In this document: positions 1 to 11,500 of the stretch, piece after piece | How the letters are laid out: the number at the start of each line of letters is the position of its first letter | Numbering within the stretch: the first letter of the stretch is position 1 | Assembly (NCBI GenBank): GCA_907163375.1 | Contig: CAJQUW010004422.1 | Span: 1 to 64,000, forward strand | Direction of reading: 5' to 3' | DNA from: Prostheceraeus crozeri | Taxonomy: Eukaryota > Platyhelminthes > Polycladida > Euryleptidae | Length of the DNA stretch: 64,000 bases | Program-made: the position numbers and the translations under genes | The notes under the pieces: generated by a model | What the model was told of the DNA's origin: nothing | Databases searched by the model: none | The model's input: the letters and a program-made list of their open reading frames with translations, nothing else

Positions 1-4
1 TGTG

Positions 5-228
5 GAAATTTGTTTTGTTGATGTATGAAGGTTGCATTTCTGTTTTTGTAAAATGAAGGGATATTTTCGCAACATAGATGAAATGATATCTGAGGTATTT
101 TAGAAGAGTAGTGAGGTATTCCGAAAAAATGTTGACAAAGTCGGTCATTGATTGATTTGACTATGCTGAGTCGTTTGTGCGGTTGCCGAAATTTGTTTTG
201 TTGATGTATGAAGGTTGCATTTCTGTTA
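5..228. repeat. direct repeat, two units about 183 bp apart
   Basis: About 41 bases at 5-45 (starting GAAATTTGTTTTGTTGATG) recur almost identically at 188-228. This is either a tandem duplication of about 183 bp or the end of a longer tandem array to the left of the window. No gene is visible in it. Confidence 0.6.
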
Positions 229-578
229 CGAATAAAATTCTGGATGAATTTTCGATACGGAACCTTTTTATGCTGTCTATTATGCGTGTGTGCCAGCGAT
301 GCGAAGTCAGTCCGTTTCATTTTACTTCATTTTTTTCCACCGGTCAATTTCGCGATGTTTAGATAGCTGAAACTTACGACTTTTTATTTTATCGTAGTTT
401 TGTTAATGAATTGACACTGGTATCAATATGTGTTTTTGTGTATTTACGTTTATCTTTGCTTCTCAATTGTGATAATATTTTGTTTTCTGAATTTTGTTTA
501 TACTTGAGTTTTATGTTTGTAAAATTACTCTTTTCTTCTCCTCTGCCTGAATGTCAACAGAGATTTTGTGTTTTTCAG

Positions 579-721
579 AATGTGATTGTGGCATTTTCGT
601 GTCAGATCTGGAAATCAAACATGGTGTGCGACTCTTCCGGAACTGTACAGGCAACTACGGAAGGAAAGGACAAATCGTTATTGAATTGTTTTTCAACTTC
701 GAAGACATCGGTAGTTTGTAA
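579..721 (+). CDS. terminal coding exon of an unrecognised host gene
   Basis: A pyrimidine-rich acceptor ending TTTTTCAG at 571-578 is followed by an open frame of 46 codons that ends in TAA at 719-721. The frame reads CDCGIFVSDLEIKHG at its start and ends FEDIGSL. An AATAAA lies 20 bases after the stop, so acceptor, stop and poly(A) signal all fit a last exon. The first two bases of the exon complete a codon from an upstream exon. An alternative acceptor at about 560 would add six in-frame residues. A longer overlapping frame (411-758) exists but ignores the splice site and looks like noise. I recognise no domain; the cysteines suggest, but do not show, an extracellular protein. Upstream exons lie before the window or in its first 500 bases, where I could not identify them. 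Confidence 0.5.
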
Positions 722-740
722 CTATCTTCATTTCATGTCG

Positions 741-746
741 AATAAA
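741..746 (+). terminator. poly(A) signal AATAAA
   Basis: A canonical AATAAA lies 20 bases after the TAA of the exon at 579-721, giving a very short 3' UTR. Confidence 0.5.
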
Positions 747-2389
747 CTTTGCGCTTGACATATTTGACTTTCAATTTTGTAGGATCTGTCCTTTTGATTG
801 TATTAAAAAAATAGTACGGATGGACATTTTTTGTAATATAAGATTGGATGATCTCAAAGACAACAAAAGCAAAATCGGTGAACATTTGTGAAAATATTTT
901 GAAGAATGTTTGCAGCCTATCATCTTTGTTAGTAATATTCGGTTGCGCAAGTACTAGATTGTAAGTTCGGAGTTTATAAAATTGCGGTTAGTCTCACGTA
1001 GAAGATCGGCAGGTTCATTAAAAAAAAAATGCTATAAACATGAAAGTAAGACTCATAGAGTGGAATATATTATATACTCTATGGTAAGACTTAAAATTTT
1101 AAATCGATTTTACAGCATTTTTAAATAAAATCTGTGACTTCATCTTTTCATGAAGTATATGACGATCATTAAAGACAAAAGTGCTAATGGTATAGGATGT
1201 CATAGGCTATTTGAAATGGAAAAGAAAATCGAGTGTTAAATAAAATTCAAATATTCCATTCCTCCAAGTCTAAAGATGTCAATCTCTTCTTTTTTTGAAA
1301 TGTTTAAGTAATTCTCAACTCTGTTAGAGGCAATCTAATTATTTGTAGTGTGATCAATTAATTACCATATAATTGTATTTTAAACTCCATAAGCTATTTG
1401 TCCATCCGCTTCCTCTAAAATTGTTGCGAAACTGTCTGAAAACAAACTCAAAGTAGGAAAAAACTAATAAGCAACTTTGTTCTGAAGCAGCAGAAGCGAT
1501 AATTTAGCATCTAAGTGTCATACTTAGATTATAAGGCCTACGCTAAATAAAACTCGTCATTTCAATTCATGCAGTTGAACACTGCTCCTTTACGTCCGAA
1601 AATAGACTGTGATAGCCACAATAGAGGTCAACACGGGCACAGAAACGACGCAAAGGTGAAAAACAAAATATTCAATAGGTACTCTAAATTCTGTCTTTTG
1701 TGTTTTTGAAAGAAAGTATTTCGACATTTAGGCCTATCGTTCTTCTGAGCACTAATAGATTATAGTCCAGAGTCATGAGCTACCTCAACTCGTTAAGTCG
1801 ATTACAAGCCAAAATAGTAAATTGGAATTTTAAAATCATTCACTTGGTCCTTCCATATGCTGTGGTCCTCCCTGTAATTCGCCAGCCCTGTGAAACATTT
1901 TATTCTACTCGGCTGCAGATGAAATACGTTCACATTTCTTATTTCAAATTAGACATCGGAAATAATTAGTGGATTTCTGGCGGTGCACATGCCATGCAGT
2001 AGGCTACTGCCGCAAGGAGAATTAATTTGCTTAAGTTATTAAATTTTTAAGCCCTTTCAATTATGTATTCAAAAGGCAATTTTGCTAATCCGTTCATTTG
2101 CAGAGCAAAACGAGCAATGAAGCGTGAAATATGCCGATATACATTAGGGACTATAATGTAGGCCTACGGCATTGACAGTAGTATACTGGCTCAATGTATT
2201 ATGGCTCCAATGACTTAGGTCATATTTCAATGGTAGAAAATATTTTTTGAATATGTAGTCGTTCGGTCGTGGTCGCCAAGACCAGACTATTAAATGCTAA
2301 TGTTTCTGCAACGCTGAAACTTCCACCGCTTCACAACTTTATTGATTTCTTCGCTAGTTTAGCATTTTAAATTGTCAAATATTAATGGA
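747..2389. other. intergenic, no gene seen
   Basis: AT-rich sequence with only short chance frames. I see no convincing exon, RNA gene or transposon end. It contains scattered copies of the short GGCCTAC word that is common across the whole window. Confidence 0.5.
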
Positions 2390-3240
2390 GGGTATGAAAC
2401 TGCATCAATTTCATGTTCTTTTCTCAGGACAGCTTCCGGTTGATTGCCTCCAATGGCACGAACGAGAGCTTCGACCAAGTAGCAAACCATTACGCCCGGT
2501 ATGCAGTGCATGTCTATAATGTCACAAAAATTGTTTTCTGACTGATGATTTGGATCATAAGCAGGAATGAGATTACATCTCTTTACCCGAGATAATATTT
2601 GTGAGAAGGATGCCTTGTGAAAGCCGGCTCAAAAGTGCTGCCGCGTCTGCAAACTGCCGTCACCCATAAAATTGTTCATGCTCTATATTTTATTTCATGC
2701 TGCCAATCGAGGTTGTGTTCCTCTGGTGTATGTGTCCAAGTTGCAGTTTTGTCGCTGTTGTGACTAAGTACCTGAGTTCGAGTCATGTTTATCAAAATTA
2801 TTTTGCCACTTTTACCATAAACAGCAGCATTTATCTGCAAGTCTAGTATCTCCTGTTCAGCAGCTAATACTCTTGATTGAAAAAGAGGACCAATTACATC
2901 GATGGTGGGCAAGAAGTGCAATTATACTCGTGCAAAAACAATGCTGAAGTTAGTCAAACACTTCTTCTACATGCTCTCTCCGTCCTTGGATAGTAGGTGC
3001 ATCACTTTCCATTCACAGTCCGTTATCCGGCAGATAAAGAAAAAACTTCTATCGCAATGGCGCTTTGATCGCAATCCAATTCAACAGAAATGCACGCGTA
3101 GCAGTGATAGTGGTAGCAAACACACAAAGTCATATTGTGGTGCACATTTGCGATTTGTAATAGCAATATCCCTCAAGCTGTCTTTACGATTATTTCACAC
3201 TAGAAAATCTATTGCATCAGCGAAGAATTCATTTTAACAC
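2390..3240 (-). pseudogene. decayed coding relic of unknown family
   Basis: On the minus strand several coherent peptide blocks follow one another in different frames. From 3' to 5' on the plus strand they read CEWKVMHLLSKDGESM, then a longer block at 2676-2908 including AAEQEILDLQINAAVYGKSG and HTPEEHNLDWQHE, then LIPAYDPNHQSENNFCDIID and GVMVCYLVEALVRAIGGNQ near 2420-2570. The blocks are separated by stops and frame changes, so this is not a working gene. I do not recognise the family. A dead DNA transposon or a processed host pseudogene are both possible. It lies on the same strand as the neighbouring LINE, but I see no reverse-transcriptase motif in it. Confidence 0.35.
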
Positions 3241-3399
3241 TGTTGCCGAATGATTGCGTGAATTGTCAGCTGAAAACCACGTGTTTGGACGTGACCTACT
3301 TCATTGATGTACTGGTGCTGAGTCATAAGTGTACCGTTGCTATAGTCACGACTTAACCACGGCGTAGTGTTCTGCGATATTGTTGTGGCCGTTCTAGTC

Positions 3400-5330
3400 T
3401 AACTAACGCGCAATAATATTAATCGGATTTCTATGGTTGCTTCGACTTGATAGATAGGACTTCAAAAGTTCTATCGACGTTGAACTCATGCCATAAGTCC
3501 CTAATTTTTTCAACAACAGACCATGACTGATAGTATCAAATGCCGCTGTCAGATACAGAGATACAATACCGACGCACTTTTTACTATCGATGGCATGCTT
3601 CCAAGACTCAGTCATATACAATAATGCCGTCTCTCTATTGTGGTTCTTTTTGTAAGCAAATTGATGAGGCGATAAACGTGGAAGTATGAATTTTGAAAAC
3701 TGGTTAGTCATGATACTTTCTAGCACTTTTGCACATTGTTATAGTACTGTAAGGGGTCTATACATCGATACACCAGTATCTTTTCCACTTTTAAACACAG
3801 GAATTATGCCATCAGTATGCTCAGAATTGGAGTCGAGGTTCTCAAAGAACGAGCAGGCAGACCGTCAATTCCGGTTGATTTTGAAGGACTCACTTTTTGG
3901 TCGATAACATGTGTCAAATCAGAAACGGTTACTTTATGAAAATCGAAAGTTGAGTTAGAACTTACATTTTCTGATATCAGTTTTAAGCTGATATGATCAT
4001 CTGAAAAGCGATGTACATAATCAGAGAGGGATTCTGAACTAAACTCTCAAAATACTTCCCAAATCTCGCACCCACACTGTCATCATCTATGAAATATTCT
4101 TGTCTGTCTTCGTCTACCAAAAGAATTTTAGTGTGCTCCTTATCTTTTCGACTACGAAAATACACACCAAGCGTCTTGTAGAAGTCTTTTGGGTCATCTG
4201 AATCACATTTTTCGTTGAAATATGACATGGCGTACTTATTGTTCAATCTCTTTTCTGTTTTCTACCACATGATCTTTTGTCTCCAAGCGTAAGAGTCTTT
4301 AATTCGCTTTCCAGTCGTTTGATCTATGGGTGTGCGATTAAGCCATAAGTGCTTTTGACGTCTTGCATAATGAATTTCTCCATTATACCAAGGATAACTG
4401 TTTGATTTAACCGTAACTTTTTTCCATGGCGCATGCATGTCAAGAATATCAGTATATAATTTTTGCAAATACGTATAAGTATCGTCTATTGTATCAAATA
4501 TTGCGCAAACACCAAAAGCAGGGAGCGCCATTTTTAAATCATCAAGAAACTTCTGAGAGTCAAAGTTTTTGAATGATCGACATATAAAAGTAGTTCTTGT
4601 TGGTGGTGGACGATTACAAAATAAGGCCGAAATCACCATGCAATGATCAGAAAGGTCAGGATCATGTACTACTACTTCATAAACGGCACCATCAGGAGCT
4701 ATAACCATATTGAGACAAGACCCACTGACAGGTCGTGTTATTTGTCTGTTATAGCAGTGGAGGTCAAACTGACAGCAAATTTCATCAAGTAAATCTGAAT
4801 GACTTTTATTATGAGTTCCCCTTGCACAAAGATTCATATCTCCAATCACAACAAGATCCGACTCCACAGAACTACATACAGTTAAAATCTCCAATAGTTC
4901 TTGACGTGCAAGTACTAAGGAAATGGAGGGTCTTCTGTAAACGCACAACAAAACCATTCTCGCATCCGAATAAACGATATGAACTGCAATACATTCAATA
5001 GCCTTGAATCTTAGGTTTTGTGGAATTATTGGGATTCGCGTTGCTGGTAGGGTATCCTTTAGATAGAGAGATGTTCCACCCTGTTTCTTTGATCCTTCTA
5101 GAAAAATACGATATCCTGTTAAGAGAAGTTCAGGATCAGATGTACTATCATCAACTTTAGCCTCCTGAACACATAAGATATCAAGTCTCAATTTCTCTAA
5201 GTAATCATGTTTGATTGTTTGTAACGGACGATCATTTTCCTTTCGGATGGAATTAACATTTATCTGACCAACACATTTATGGCGCTTTCTGAAATCCTTC
5301 AAAGAGTCAAAGTTTGGAGACGACATAGAT
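3400..5330 (-). mobile_element. LINE with intact AP-endonuclease domain, broken and 3'-missing reverse transcriptase
   Basis: The frame from about 5,323 down to 4,262 encodes an apurinic-type endonuclease. Its catalytic blocks are visible: GQINVNSIR (Asn), VQEAKVDD (Glu), VVIGDMNL (Asp/Asn) and DLSDHCMV (SDH). The linker and start of the reverse transcriptase continue at 4246-3983 (NEKCDSDDPKDFYKTL), about 3,930-3,840 (SKSTGIDGLPARSL) and 3726-3403 (LSPHQFAYKKNHN; motif A as SLYLTAAFDTISH, with Tyr in place of the usual first Asp). At least three frame changes break this region. The sequence stops after motif A: no YADD box or 3' end follows, although 5' truncation would be the usual LINE fate. 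The 3' half was therefore probably lost by deletion. The family is CR1/L2/Jockey-like. Confidence 0.8.
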
Positions 5331-5447
5331 AATGATATTGTAATCAAAAACCAAGAAGCAAAAAACCAATGCTGATGTTGAATAGGATTGCATAAGCTGC
5401 TCATCGCATGACTAATTTTGATAGTAGTTAGAGAAAAGAAAATCAAC

Positions 5448-5522
5448 GGCAACACGGATTCGAACCCATGATCTTCAATGCACAACCAAAGCACGATACC
5501 CGACAACCAGCCAGGCGTTGCT
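5448..5522 (-). other. tRNA-like segment with B box at the LINE 5' side
   Basis: On the minus strand a 75-base block ends with a good T arm (CATGG, loop, CCGTG) holding the B box GGTTCGAATCC, and its ends pair as GCAA/TTGC. The D arm and anticodon arm are poor. It is a tRNA relic or the head of a tRNA-derived SINE, lying about 120 bases upstream of the LINE endonuclease frame and in the same orientation. Confidence 0.5.
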
Positions 5523-8313
5523 CTTAGTTAGAAATCACGATCCAGATATTCAAAGAATTGTGAAATTGTGATGCAAACGTCACACACATCTGACGCAATT
5601 CCGATGGCGGTTAGAGTTACAAAGCTGTGTCGGACTGATCAATCATCAGCCAAGACAAGTCACGTTTATAGAATATCCCAAAATGAATATAACGAAGCGA
5701 CGAAAAATTGGACTACGACTGACGATGACTACATTAATTTATTACAGAGTTGTATGAAAAATCAGCTGTATGTAATGAATGGCTTTATGTAAAAGCATGC
5801 AACCTGCAGCCACGGTTGCAGCGTGCATAGATTTGGATGAATTCTGCAGTTCTGGTAGAATTATTTTGAATACTTGTCTCATAGATATCACCAGTCGAGA
5901 AGGCTCCGAGATTTTTAGCCGAGTCCGTAGCCGTCGTGTGGCATTCAACGTCAAAGCATTTGAAAGGAAAAAAACTGGGTTGACTAGATATAGACATATC
6001 AAACAACAATGAGCATGTTGCTGTATTCTGTCCGTTTTGATCTCACGCCATCTTTAAGAAGTTCGGGTGAATATTAAATCGGTAATTTTTCTGTCGGCCT
6101 ACTGAGAGCGGCATAAAAACGTGACTAAAGTTTATAGTAGCATTAGTTTCTAATTATCCAACAGAAATTAACAAATAAGTTCTCACTTTGAAGCCAATAC
6201 ACACTTTATTACCATGATCAACATCGCAATAATTGCATTTGAGGATGAGAATGTAATGTGCATGCAAATCAAAAGAACTCGAAGTGCCAAAAACTAGATA
6301 AAAGAAACGAAGACGGAATAGAAAAGCAAGCCTACTTCCAATTCTTCACTTAAACGATGATCATCATGGCGAAGTCTTTCTGTTGCAGATGATCACGCAA
6401 CATCAATTGGATAATGACTGGATCAACTTTCAACAGAAACGCTTGTAGGCGAACGCCAGAAATTTCGTATTTTCCTGTGTTATTTCTGCCAAAGTTTCCA
6501 CGTCTCTTCCAAGTTAAACTCCAAACATTTTCATTTACTACTTCAATTCTTCACTTTAATGATAATCATGGCGAAGTCTTTCACCACTGGTGCAGATAAC
6601 CAAACAGCTTTCATCTGAATATTCATACTGAATATTTGTAGGTGCATAAAGCGATCGATGTGTTGAATCAAATATCTTCAGGGAAGATATTTTTCATGTA
6701 AAATAAATACCCAGAGCATCACATGGTTTCATTAGAAAACAATATAACTTGCATATCTATGAACTATCTATAAAAATAGAACTCTAAATTTAGAATGAGA
6801 AGTAATTACAGTCGGGTCTATAGCTGGAAATCTTTGTTCAATTATGTCACAACTCAGTAGAAAGAAAAGGGTGACGATGGTTAAAATGTTTACATCACTT
6901 GCATCCGCACTGCACCCTTATAAAATTGCTAAAGAGATAGAGAAATACCAAGATGAAGAACTCAATGATCGATCATAAATACATGGAATGTAGTCTAATG
7001 GTCAAAAGTAAGTGTGATAACATTTTTCTAAATGAAAATTCAATCTTTCAAAATTGCTCATTGATGTCTATGTACATGCGAATTCCCTAACTAAAAAAAT
7101 TGGAACCATTGGCTGTCACCCAATTGAAACCGGGCGATTATGTACATATTGTTCACAGTGTAAAGATCATTAAATTGGCCTGAAAAGTCGTTTTTTATTT
7201 TAAATTACGATTTTCCTGCATCGTCAAACGATCCCGTCTTTTGAGGTGTTTTAATTTCATCTCACTTTTTTAAGATTTAATTACTTGGCTTCAAAGAATT
7301 TTCCCATATACGACGTGATGGATTTAGGATTTTCCTAATTAAATAGTTTACATTGTGAAATCCGCTGACACAGTCGGTCGTTGCGATCAGGACAAAGTAT
7401 GGATTTTTAGTTAGAATCTACTTTGCAAACAAAACATGCGAATGCAAGGAGAAATGTTGAATAATATTGAGTTTCTGTCTCAGTCAAAAGTGGGAACAGA
7501 CCTGAATATCCGACATTTCATCAAACGACAGGAATCATCAGGTCTAGTCCGAATGTTTCAGAAGCAACACTATTCCCTAACTACAGTGCATCCACACTCG
7601 CAGTAAAGTGGAGATGCACAGCTGGAGAACTCGAGTAGCACGTATTCAACTACATAGCTGGTGACATGAATGTGACAAAAACGTGAAGGACATTTTTGTG
7701 TTGTCTTTTATGCATCAAAGTCAAGTGATTGCAATGGTCCAAGTAGAAAGGGTACAGCGAAGGAACTTCATGAATTAAAGATCAGTAACATACAAATTTC
7801 TGATATTTTACTACTTTTATGCAATACAAGTCAGATAAGATGGGGCATTCCATTTCATACTGTGATTTGAAAAGGGTGTTAAATAGTATTGAGAAGGTTA
7901 TCATGCATGCACGTACATGTAGCTTCTGCAGCTCTAGAGGCGGAGACTTCATTTAACACGAAATAGCAATCAGAAGACTATTGATCGCACGCCGTGGGGG
8001 TGTATGCACAAAGTCAAGTCGAAGATTGCTGCTTTAAATAACACTCGAACTGACTGAAAAATGCACCTGGAGAATCAATGCAACCACAATATTTGTTTCA
8101 TTCTCAATCACGCATTGGGCGAGCCAAGAAAAATTGTGTGCCATGGGAACTTCTTTTGTCTCCCAAACATTCTGTTCGTGAACACGAAGCAACGTTTCGT
8201 ATACATGCGTATCAGCTCTTGCCGTCGAATTTATTATCAAACATTCCATTTGCGCAAATGGAAATTGCATCCATGAATATGATAGTTAGGAATGAATGAA
8301 TGATTGAACAAAA
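5523..8313. other. intergenic, one short direct repeat
   Basis: No supported gene. Overlapping short frames at 5742-6012 run on both strands and look like chance. About 60 bases at 6332-6390 (core ATCATGGCGAAGTCTTTC) recur at 6537-6597 with small changes, a direct repeat offset by about 206 bp. Confidence 0.5.
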
Positions 8314-8319
8314 TTTATT
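8314..8319 (-). terminator. poly(A) signal of the PhyH gene
   Basis: AATAAA on the minus strand, 72 bases after the PhyH stop codon. It is the only canonical hexamer I noticed close downstream. Confidence 0.6.
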
Positions 8320-8390
8320 TTCAAAATTATTCTAGGCAGCAGTCTACTAGTGCAATCTATTGTTAAGTAACATTTAGAAGAAAAGCGTAT

Positions 8391-8532
8391 TTAGTTAAAT
8401 CCCCATTGCTGTTTTAAATGGTCAATTGTCACTCCTTTCGGTTTGCCGTTGAATTGCATGCCGTACTTCGCCTTCAATGGTGCAAAATCTCCCACGAATC
8501 TGGGATCAGGAGTCTCGTCAGCAGGATACCAT
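8391..8532 (-). CDS. PhyH gene exon 8 (stop codon)
   Basis: Forty-six codons from WYPADETPDPRFVGDF to QQWGFN, then TAA at 8391-8393. The first base completes Arg267 with exon 7. The acceptor is GTTTCAG. Confidence 0.95.
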
Positions 8533-11500
8533 CTGAAACGAGTTAACATGAAGGAGTGAGTGAGGATAGGGTAGCATGATTTGCAACATACATGTAGAGT
8601 AAGTATATTAGGTAGAGCAGTAACTCATCATTCATTAAATTCCAATTGTGTATACAGTTTCGATTTTATTAAATGAACTCGAGGTGAACACAGTTGGGTA
8701 TTGTTACCAAATGTAAGATATGCAAATTTTTGCAGTTTTGAACAAATTGCCGCGGAATTGACTGATCATGACAGTAATGCAGAAGGAATGATAGTATTTA
8801 CAGATCTTCTGTGTCATGACAGCCTTGGAGAGGCAATGTTCCTTAGATTAGCAATTCGATAGGTTGCTACTTTCATGTTCAACCTCAAGAGTGTTTTCTT
8901 AAGCGTGATCATATCACAAGCAACCTGCCACAGGTAGAACCAATAAAATAATCAAAGAGAGTGATTTCAATTAACTTTATAGATGTAACTGGGTCCACAT
9001 CACTTTTAAGATTCAAGAAATGAAACATGAATTTAGTGAATCACAAAATCATACCGGTGAAAATAGAATTAAAAAATTAAATCTCAGCCAAGAAAGCACA
9101 ATAACATCTCCACTTTTTCATGAAGACTTCCACTATTATGCAGTTCATGAAATTCCTTTGACAATCACCTTAATTTCCGCTTAGTTGGGACGCTTATTTG
9201 CAGATATTCATTCCTCTTGATATCCAACTTGCTTCATACTACTTATAAAGTGGCTTCATGTCGGTAGTATAAAAATTTGCATAACTTTAGTTTTTTAAAA
9301 ACTGCTCAAATAATTTTTTGGACAGCAGGAACGCAATCTCCGCAAAAAAACTGAATCTGTTGATGCAAAAATTTTCACTGTATACAGATACTTTTTTGAG
9401 TCAACACTCTACCTGCTATACACTTACTCTATGATTTACAAAAACATAGAAAGTAGAAGAATATACAGTGGGGAAATCAGATGCCGAATAGTGATCATCA
9501 GGTTTGGAACCTGTCGGGCCAGCATCTGGTGTAGTCAATGCCAGCCGGAACAAAGCCGGCGTCTCTGTAACTTGCTAATTAAGACAACAAGCTGCTCAAC
9601 TTAGATCGTTAAAAGCACAGATGAATATAATTCTGTGGTTAAACATCTTTCGACTTCCCGACTTCTATCTAGCATACGGTAGGATTGCCGGTACTCTGGA
9701 TAAGCAAACGTTCCCGGTGAAGCGCAACGATGCTGATTTTCATTCATTTCTATCCAAACTGATCTTGTATCAGGTAATTAGACAAATATTCGAACGTTGA
9801 TAATATATTCTGTACTCGAATGAATAAGATTGAACCTCATTGCACGTAATTACTTATTTAACATATGGAATAATTTCACGATAGATAGCCTAGCGAACAC
9901 ATAATTCTTACAAAATTCATTTGTGTCAGATCATGTGATTCTGGCAATTCTAAATGAGATCGCATACCTGCGGCTTAAAACTAGATGAATAATTAAATAA
10001 ATAATCCCTTACAGCATTTATAGATGAAAAGAAATATCGCTGTTTTTATAAACGTATATTGGACGCGCGACATGTTTCGGCCAGCACTCATTCAGGCACT
10101 ACGCTGAACTGAATGAGTGCCTAAATGAGAGCTGGCCGAAACATGTCGCGCGTCCAATATACGTTTCAAAAAACAGCGGTATTTCTTTTCATCTATAAAT
10201 GCTGTAAGGGATGGATCAAACTTCTTCCGAAATGAATAATCCATGGATTAGTACTTAATCAGCATCGACATGCCCTCACTGCCGTCAAGTCAACTGTGAA
10301 AACTTCGTGTGTTCATTCCGAAGAACCAAGCTTAAGCTTCAACCAGAATTGTCAAATAAAAACAGCTGTGAATTCAGCAATGAACAGACTTATTACCTAA
10401 ACTTATTAATGTAGGCCTACTTTCAATTAGTTGTGTCTTTGAACATTATTCCCTAAAAAACGGAAAACAACGAAAATTGATAGGTTTTCCACATTCGTTG
10501 TACCGGTTATTCTATGTCTACTTCCTCAAATTAATCATTTGCTGCGCTGGTGAAACACAAAATAACGCTGCTCAAGGATGTCAGAAACTGTAGAGGATGA
10601 GGCTTAGGGTCTATTTAACTTCGTACTTTACCAGCTTGCAATGAAATAAGTAGCTCCTTGTCATATTCCAGTCGCAAGTTAAGTGTTTAGACTTTTTTAA
10701 AGATGAATGGCGGCATGCATGTAATTTTCGTCGACAGAATTTCTCAAAAATCAGGAGTTTTACGATGCAAATTGTAACTGTTTATTAGCATTTTTAGGCA
10801 ACTGATAATATTTAGCGGTTATCTTCGATAGCGTCGCCAGTTATCATCATTCGCAAGACGAATCCATTACAGCCAATTAGAAAGTCTCGATGGACTCATT
10901 CTCATCTTTTGCGATGGTCAGTTTCAATGCGGTATTCTCACTTGATATTGCATAAAAGATTATTATGCACACATCCTTCATCACAGCTTCTCCTCGTGTG
11001 ACCAAAGGACACACTCTTCTTTTAATTGTGTGTACAAATGGACAATACATTATGAATGCGCAAGGCTTCGTTGGAATCTTTGCTGACCATGAAATAGAGT
11101 TCCGGAAGTTGTATTTTGCAATTGATGAAAAAAGATGCTCCTCTATGAGATAGCTGCCTTCTTTTCGCTAAGAGTGAAAATGTTTTGCGCTATAATTTGA
11201 GAAATATATTCAGACAAATATTTTAGAAATATTTGAGAGATTACTGTAGATTACAGTAGATTTTTATCTTAAAATTATCTTATATGACAATTACAAGTGG
11301 CTTAACTCCAAGGTCAGATTTTTGACCTATTTTGTTTAATATATTTTATCTATCATTGAACTGACAACTGCGCCGCTCAGAACTTCAGAATTTCTAAAGT
11401 TAATTCAAAACGCCATTGAAAAACTTACCGCGTGTCGCAACTGATTCTTGCTTTCCGAGTTTGATTTGTCAGCGACATGTGAACGGTACTGAAAACAAGC

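Larger units (their letters stand above)
10006..10210. repeat. palindromic element, arms about 95 bp
   Basis: Left arm from 10006 and right arm to 10210 are near-perfect inverted copies, starting CCCTTACAGCATTTATAG and ending in its complement, with about 10 bases between. Each arm carries a hammerhead-like motif (separate entries) ending in CGAAACATGTCGCGCG. It has no coding capacity and lies in PhyH intron 7. Confidence 0.85.

Noticed and set aside
411-758. 115-codon plus-strand frame
   Set aside because: It runs through a good splice acceptor at 571-578 and past the stop of the better frame; hydrophobic AT-rich start looks like intron translation.
5742-6012. Four overlapping frames on both strands
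   Set aside because: Mutually exclusive, no motifs, no splice sites; chance opening in a less AT-rich patch.
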